NCBI RefSeq assembly: GCF_030272615.1
Contig: NC_081409.1
Location: forward strand, 617,013,755 to 617,077,754
DNA: 64,000 bases
Direction: 5' to 3'
From: Cryptomeria japonica
Lineage: Eukaryota > Streptophyta > Pinopsida > Cupressales > Cupressaceae
Shown here piece by piece: positions 59,095 to 64,000 of the stretch. Numbering within the stretch: the first letter of the stretch is position 1; the number at the start of each line of letters is the position of its first letter. Under the pieces are notes generated by a model, which had not been told where the DNA came from, did not search any database, and saw only the letters and a program-made list of their open reading frames with translations. The translations under genes and the position numbers were made by a program.

Positions 59095-59880
59095 CTAAGA
59101 ATATCCCTTACATACTAGTCTTGCTTTATTTCTGACAACCTTACCATCTTCATTAAGTTTGTTTCTAAATACCCATTTGGTTCCAATTACATTTTTATCT
59201 TTAGGCCAGGGAACTAATGTCCAAGTATTATTTTTCTCAATTTGTCCTAATTCTTCTTCCATAGCTTTAATCCAAAATTTATCTTCACATGCCTCATTGA
59301 TAGATGATGGTTCAATTTGAGAAATAAAACATACCTCTTCATTTGCCAATCTTCCTCTTGTCATAACTCCTTTAAATTTGTTTCCAATTATCTGATCTTC
59401 AGAATGATTCAATCTTACATACCAGGGTGTCTTAGTTTGTTGTTGTTCTTCAATTATTGTGGAATCTTTTGATGATGCCAGTGTAACTGGATCTTCATTT
59501 TGTACCGGTGGATTCAGTATAGGTTCATTTGTCACAACTTTTGTTGTTGATTCAGAGTCTATATACCTTGAAGTTCCTCTAAATTGTTCATCAATCTTTA
59601 CATTTGTACTCTCAACAATTTTCTGCAATCTCTTATTAAAACATCTATATGCCTTTCTCTTAGATGAATAACCAAGAAATATTCCTTCATCACTTCTAGG
59701 ATCAAATTTGCCAATATACTCATCTCTTCTAATATAACATTTACTTCCAAAAATTCTGAAATACTTAAGAGTAGGAGTATTACCAAACCATAGTTCATGA
59801 GGGGTCTCATCGGTTTCACCTTTGATGTGAACTTTGTTGAATGTATAGACAACAGTGCTAACTGCCTCTCTCCAATACAC
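59095..59880 (-). pseudogene. Copia integrase C-terminus to RT N-terminus
   Basis: Continues the polyprotein in a shifted frame: VYWREAVSTVVYTFNKV, ELWFGNTPTLKYFRIFGSKC, DEGIFLGYSSKRKAYRCFNK (integrase C-terminal part), an acidic linker, then ACEDKFWIKAMEEELGQIEK, TWTLVPWPKDKNVIGTKWVF and NKARLVCKGYS (RT start). A TAG at 59095-59097 replaces the Gln expected in KGYSQ. The frameshift against the upstream part lies at about 59876-59884, in ccacgtgtattgg. Confidence 0.9.
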
Positions 59881-61924
59881 GTGGTAGATTTTCTTCTGAT
59901 AACATACTTCTTGCTGCATCCAAGATAGTTCTATTTTTCCTTTCAACAACTCCATTCTGTTGTGGTGTCCGAGGTGTTGATAACTGTCTTTTGATTCCAT
60001 TCACTTCACAGAATGTATCAAAGTCCTTAGATGTGAATTCTCCTCCTTGATCTGATCTTAAACATTTGATTTTCTTACCGGTTTCAACCATTGCTTTGAA
60101 TAGTTTGAACTTTCCAAGTGCTTCTGATTTTTCTCTGAGAAAAGTAACCCAACACATTCTAGAATAATCATCAATAATTAGCATGAAATATCTATCACCT
60201 TGTAAGCTTCTAGTTCTAGCTGGACCACATAAATCAGTGTGAATTAAATCAAGAGCATTATTGGATTTTTCTAGAATACTTTTGAAACTAGCTCTAACTT
60301 GTTTTCCAAATTGACATTCCTTACAAATTGTATTATGAGGTTTCACAATTTTAGGTAGATCTCTAACTGCCTTAGAAGTACTGATTTTTACCATGCAATC
60401 AAAGTTTACATGACATAGTCTCTTATGCCATAACCAAATTTCATCTATATGTGCAATTAAGCATGCCTTTTCACTATTATTCAAATGAAAGATATTTCCT
60501 CTAGTCTGATTACCGATTGCAATTTCCAAACTAGTTCTATTCATGATTTTGCATCTTCCATTTTTAAATTGTAATTGAAATCCCTTCTCAACTATTTGAC
60601 CAACACTTAAAAGATTATGCTTTAATCCTTCAACATAGTAGACATTGTCAGTGTTATGCTTACCATCAAGAGATATTGAACCCTTACCTTTGATTGAACG
60701 GGCTTTGTCATCTCCAAATCTTACTAAACCTCCATTGTATTCTTGAAAGTTTAAGAATTTACCTTTGTCTCCAATCATATGATGTGAGCATCCTGAATCA
60801 ATGATCCATTCATCATTTGCTTCAACTTTAGCTGCTAGGGCTTGTTCTACCAGTTGAGCAGTAGGTGTCGGTTGATCTTCTGTTATAGCAACAAAAACCC
60901 ATCCATTGTTTGTTAGATCCTCATTAGAATCATTAGTCACACCTTCATCAACAATGTAACAAGATTTGTCTTTGTTCTTCTTGAACCTGTATCTCTGATA
61001 TTCAGGATTAGGCTTGTATGTTCTTCTAGCTTCTTCTCCTAGTCTAGCATGTCTATCAGGACATCTTGAAGCCATATGACCAATCTTATTGCAGTTAAAA
61101 CATTTAAAGGGTGCTTTACCTTCATACTTACTTCCAATTGGACCTTTTGGCATTTTCCTTGCAAATAGTGCTTCAAGTTCTTCAAGCTCTTCATTCTCCT
61201 TTTTGGATTCTTCAAGTTCTCTTGCATAAAAGGCTCTCCAGTCTGATTTGTCAAATGATGGAGCAGATGATGTTGATTCTTTAAAGGCCAAATCAGTTTT
61301 TATAGTAGCAACTGGACCAAATTCCTCAATTTCAAAGGCTAAAAGTTTTCCAATCAATGTATCCCTAGTTACTGATGTATTAGGCATTGTTCTCAACTCA
61401 TTTATAGCAGTAACCTTCATTTTATATGCCGGTGGAAAACCTCTTAAGATTTTTGAAACAATTTCATCCTCACTCAAAGTTCCTCCACAACATTTAATAA
61501 CCAAAACAATTTCATTTACTCTTTCCATAAAAGCAGAAATCCTTTCATCTTCTTCCATTTTTAGATGTTCATACCTAACTTGGAAGCTTTCAAGTTTTGC
61601 AATTTTGACTGTGGAATCTCCTTCATTCAGTGTTTCCAAATGATCCCAAATAGCTTTAGCAGTAGACCTATCTAATAATCCCATGATTTGTTGATCTGAT
61701 AATATGCTCAAAAGTGCTTCTCTTGCTTTGCAATCATTCTCTTCATCTTTAGCTAAGGTAGTTGGAGCAGTCTGACCAGCTACAACAACAGTATAACCAT
61801 TCTTAGTAACTTCCCAGATGTCTTTCCCAATGTAATTCAGATGTGTTTCCATCTCGATCTTCCATATCCCATAGTTGGTTCCATCAAGTTTAGGACTGTC
61901 CTTCTTGAAATAATTAGTAGACAT
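59858..61924 (-). pseudogene. Copia Gag, protease and integrase core
   Basis: 688 codons from ATG 61924 (MSTNYFKKDSPKLDGTNYG), the real polyprotein start 40 bp after the primer site. Gag (UBN2 type) spans about residues 1-250, with WKIEMETHLNYIG and LESFQVRYEHLKMEEDERIS. The zinc knuckle is CFNCNKIGHMASRC. The protease has WIIDSGCSHHM, the classical DSG. The pre-integrase zinc domain has WLWHKRLCHVNFDCM and CKECQFGKQ. The integrase core has DLIHTDLCGPARTRS, CLRSDQGGEFTSKDF and TPQQNGVVERKNRTI, keeping all three DDE residues. The frameshift near 59880 adds a short false end (VLERGS). Apart from that, this part is intact. Confidence 0.95.
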
Positions 61925-61966
61925 TGGATCTCCTCAAGTTGTTAAAGTTCTGCAAAAGAGGACTAA

Positions 61967-61978
61967 GCTCTGATACCA
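61967..61978 (-). other. Primer binding site (initiator Met-tRNA) of the Copia element
   Basis: Minus strand reads TGGTATCAGAGC, the standard plant Copia primer site, two bases inside the 5' LTR. Confidence 0.97.
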
Positions 61979-61980
61979 AT

Positions 61981-63039
61981 TGTTAGGTACTGGAGACAAC
62001 TGAGGGGGGGGGGGGGTGAATCAGTTGTCTAATAAATTCAAACCAAAAACTAATTAACCAACTTAATGCTTAATACCGGTAAACTAGTTAAGTATGTCGA
62101 TAGACAGTGTTAACAGTAAATTGCTATATCGGTAAGGATTAATGCATGAAAAATAAACATAAAGTCATCCACAACACATAACACCAATATTGTACGTGGA
62201 AACCCTGTAAGGGGAAAAACCATGGTGGAAAACCTTACCCACAATCAGATGATACTACAATAAAAATAGTAAGTGTACATAATGGGGTCTGCACATGCAG
62301 AAAGGCCAACAGCCTAGAGCTCACTGGTCAATCACAAAATGGGAATTACACTGACTACAGTTGGATGGTTAAATCCAATAAGAATGTACTGCACAAAATA
62401 GCATCTTCATATGCTGGATTCCGTACCGGTGTAATGCTGATATGCTTCTACAAAAACCTAACTTCACCTTTAAATGATGTCTTCATGTATACCTCTGCTT
62501 GATCTCGCATATACCTTCACTCAAATATTTTTCGCATTCCACACTTGATCTTACAAATAAGATCTTACATTTATACCATACCCTAAGACTAATTTTAGTA
62601 GGTCGGCTCTACAAAATATTACAATAAAATCATTTTACATACAATATCATATCCGATGCAATAACTGATTGAACATGTTGGCTTAATGCATTTACAACAA
62701 TAATAATTTATTTCCATAGCGTGCCATGCTGATTTGGAAAAGATAAACCTGCCGTTGTAACCCTAGATAACCTGGACCTATTTGTCGGTAAAAGCAAATA
62801 TGCAAATATGAATATACCAATGATTAATTCTTCAAAACAAAGTGTCCACATGATGTTTTTGACATTACCAAGTGTCTTCCATATCATTCCAAATACCGAT
62901 GATCATTATATCCTACCAGTGAACCATATACCAGTAGCTATTGCAATAGTTGCTTGCCGCTGAATGTTGCTGGATCTTCAAAGTGCTTGTTTTCAGTAGG
63001 TGTTGAAATCAATGACAAAACCATACCAAAATACCAACA
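61981..63039 (-). repeat. 5' LTR of the Copia element (1059 bp)
   Basis: In minus orientation starts TGTTGGTATTTTGG and ends CCAGTACCTAACA. A pure C-tract of 13 residues lies about 25 bases before the U5 end (plus strand 62004-62016). It shares its first 11 bases, the C-tract and the gtggaaaccctgtaagggg block with the LTR at 25708-26622. Confidence 0.96.
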
Positions 63040-63044
63040 TGATC

Positions 63045-63707
63045 ATGCATGAACTCCATGTAGGCAGCACAAAATTCTCTGACATGATCTTGAGGGTTTG
63101 GGGTACCATCATATTTGTCAAATTTTGGAATCTCCACTCGTGAAGGGAATGGAGGCATGTGTAGGCTTTTGTCAAATGGAAATGGGCATATTGTCTCTAG
63201 AGAATATTGTTTTGGGGACTTATCCTTGTTTTTGAGTTCTGCAAGCTCAGTTTGCAAAGCTAGAAATTGTATGTAGACCATCATTATAGATGATTCTTCC
63301 TTTTTAGTGACAAGAGTCTGAACATCATATCTAGTAGGAAGTTTGGTGCCTTGTTTTGCTAGTTCTAGAAAATAGTCTTCTTTTTCTCTAGGCATGATAA
63401 CCTTCATCATTTTTCGGAAATCTTTATCCTTTTGACATTTATGGATATCTTTTTCTAGAGGTTCAGAATCTTCAGCTTCACTTGATGAGGAATCATTATC
63501 GGTTTCATGAATACTGAGGTTTTCTTTGTTATTTTGTTATGTTCTAGGTATAGTGGGAGATAATGATTGATCGTAAACTGGTCTCTCTGATGATGAAGGT
63601 TTATTAGTTAGGGGATCCTCTTCGTAAAATGGATTATCTTTATATGAAAAGGGTTGCCCTTTTCCTCTGGCATCTTTCTTACGAGAACTCCTAGTTTGAG
63701 TGGGCAT
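63045..63707 (-). pseudogene. Tat gag, N-terminal part (before the Copia insertion)
   Basis: ATG at 63705-63707 begins MPTQTRSSRKKDARGKGQPF, a basic N-terminus, followed by a Ser/Glu-rich acidic region. A TAA at 63537-63539 breaks the frame. From 63410 the frame is open: KVIMPREKEDYFLELAKQGT, MMVYIQFLALQTELAELKNK, YSLETICPFPFDKSLHMPPF, PSRVEIPKFDKYDGTPNPQD and HVREFCAAYMEFMHD. The last motifs are the conserved entry to the gag capsid domain, which continues at 56473. The Copia inserted exactly here, within codons around the TGATC target. Confidence 0.85.
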
Positions 63708-64000
63708 TTTTATTGATTAGTGTGACCTAAAACTATTTGTGATGCAGAAGTCAAGATCAAATTTCGAGCTAGTTGTTCAGTTAATGTATTGTTTGAGAGA
63801 AGCAACTAAGATTTAGTCTGGTTTCAAGAATGATCTATCATGTATAAGACATTTATCTAAGTTGATCCGAGAGAAGTGACTAAGACTCAGTCTGGTTTCA
63901 GGAAAGGTCTATCCTGTATAAGATGTTAATCTAAGTGACTTAGGTTTGATACGTAGTTGATTGAACTAGCTGAAAGATGATCGACAAATTGTGCAACACA
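63708..64000 (-). other. Leader of the large Tat element
   Basis: Non-coding. Two copies (63816 and 63890, 74 bp apart) of gtctggtttca..tatc(a/c)tgtataaga are the reverse complement of the cttatacagg..gaaaccaga motif of the left element. The 5' LTR and primer site are not reached. Confidence 0.6.

Larger units (their letters stand above)
56479..63039 (-). mobile_element. Complete Ty1/Copia element (6561 bp), TSD TGATC, inserted in Tat gag
   Basis: Two 1059-bp LTRs (56479-57537 and 61981-63039) and perfect TGATC duplications (56474-56478, 63040-63044) delimit it. The 5' LTR (right) abuts an exact initiator-Met primer site; the 3' LTR (left) abuts a polypurine tract. The domain order gag, zinc knuckle, protease, integrase, RT, RNase H is that of Copia. 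The LTRs differ at about 70 positions plus small indels (6-7% by eye). Coding is nearly complete, with one frameshift and two stops. The RT (EMSMIGEIKFFLGLQ) resembles Sire/Tork-group sequences, but I cannot place it firmly. Confidence 0.96.
33731..64000 (-). mobile_element. Large minus-strand Tat-lineage Gypsy element hosting three nested insertions
   Basis: Element order runs right to left: leader (63708-64000 and beyond), gag (63045-63707 plus 55391-56473), protease/G-patch (53276-55390), RT (50677-52244), two RNase H domains (49715-50676), integrase (48343-49714), 3' region (46956-48342 plus 35311-39113) with an antisense PMD gene, polypurine tract (35297-35310) and 3' LTR (33731-35296). 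Removing the three insertions leaves about 14.8 kb of this element in the window. The 5' LTR and primer site lie right of the window. Its reading frames carry many stops, so it is long dead. Confidence 0.8.

Noticed and set aside
56479-63039. Reading the Copia as part of the Tat element
   Set aside because: LTR pair, primer site, polypurine tract and TGATC duplications show it is a separate insertion.
1-64000. Host genes, tRNA or rRNA genes, CRISPR arrays
   Set aside because: No coding segment without a transposon match reaches convincing length, no clover-leaf or rRNA sequence was seen (the tRNA-like matches are primer sites only), and no regularly spaced short palindromic repeats with unique spacers occur.

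Overview
The window is intergenic DNA from a large-genome seed plant. It is an almost pure nest of LTR retrotransposons with a few LINE remnants, and I found no host protein gene, rRNA or tRNA gene. The superfamilies present are Ty3/Gypsy with a second RNase H (Tat type), Ty1/Copia primed by initiator Met-tRNA, and plant L1. The deep nesting, slow decay and very long LTRs fit a gymnosperm, possibly a conifer, but no species-diagnostic gene is present, so that is inference.

Layout. 1-12505: coding-poor internal part of a + strand LTR element, rich in unrelated tandem arrays and interrupted by a 4.8-kb solo LTR (6924-11756, TSD ACTTC). 12506-13960: its 3' LTR, apparently inserted into an L1 LINE whose RT, endonuclease and ORF1 tail lie on the minus strand at 13961-15924. 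15945-17280: a pair of about 0.4-kb direct repeats. 17432-17517: a microsatellite. 17518-21120: nothing recognisable except a possible LTR-type promoter. 21128-21420: a second LINE scrap. 21764-26622: a minus-strand, Copia-related non-autonomous element with one LTR, coiled coil, zinc knuckles and a long ORF of unknown function. 26630-33730: a + strand Tat pol relic without gag or LTRs.

33731-64000 is dominated by one minus-strand Tat element that runs out of the right edge. In its own 5'->3' order it has a leader, gag, protease with G-patch, RT, two RNase H domains, integrase, a 3' region holding an antisense plant-mobile-domain (PMD) gene, a polypurine tract and the 3' LTR. Three later insertions interrupt it, each with a perfect 5-bp target duplication: a complete Copia element in gag (56479-63039, TGATC), a solo LTR in the protease-RT spacer (52250-53275, GATAT), and a gag-only element (TR-GAG type) in the 3' region (39114-46955, CTTCT). 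LTR divergence counted by eye is about 7% for the Copia and about 2% for the TR-GAG, so the insertion order is Tat host, then Copia, then TR-GAG.

How the parts relate. Only the Copia carries a near-complete enzyme set, and it has one frameshift and two CAG-to-TAG stops. The TR-GAG and the Copia-related fragment have gag-like parts but no polymerase and would depend on autonomous relatives for reverse transcription and integration. The most unusual content is the antisense PMD gene with its own TATA-like promoter, the TR-GAG with a 1010-codon open frame and palindromic U3 repeats, the unknown long ORF at 21.8-24.2 kb, and the coding-poor left element that keeps a block normally found just after integrase.
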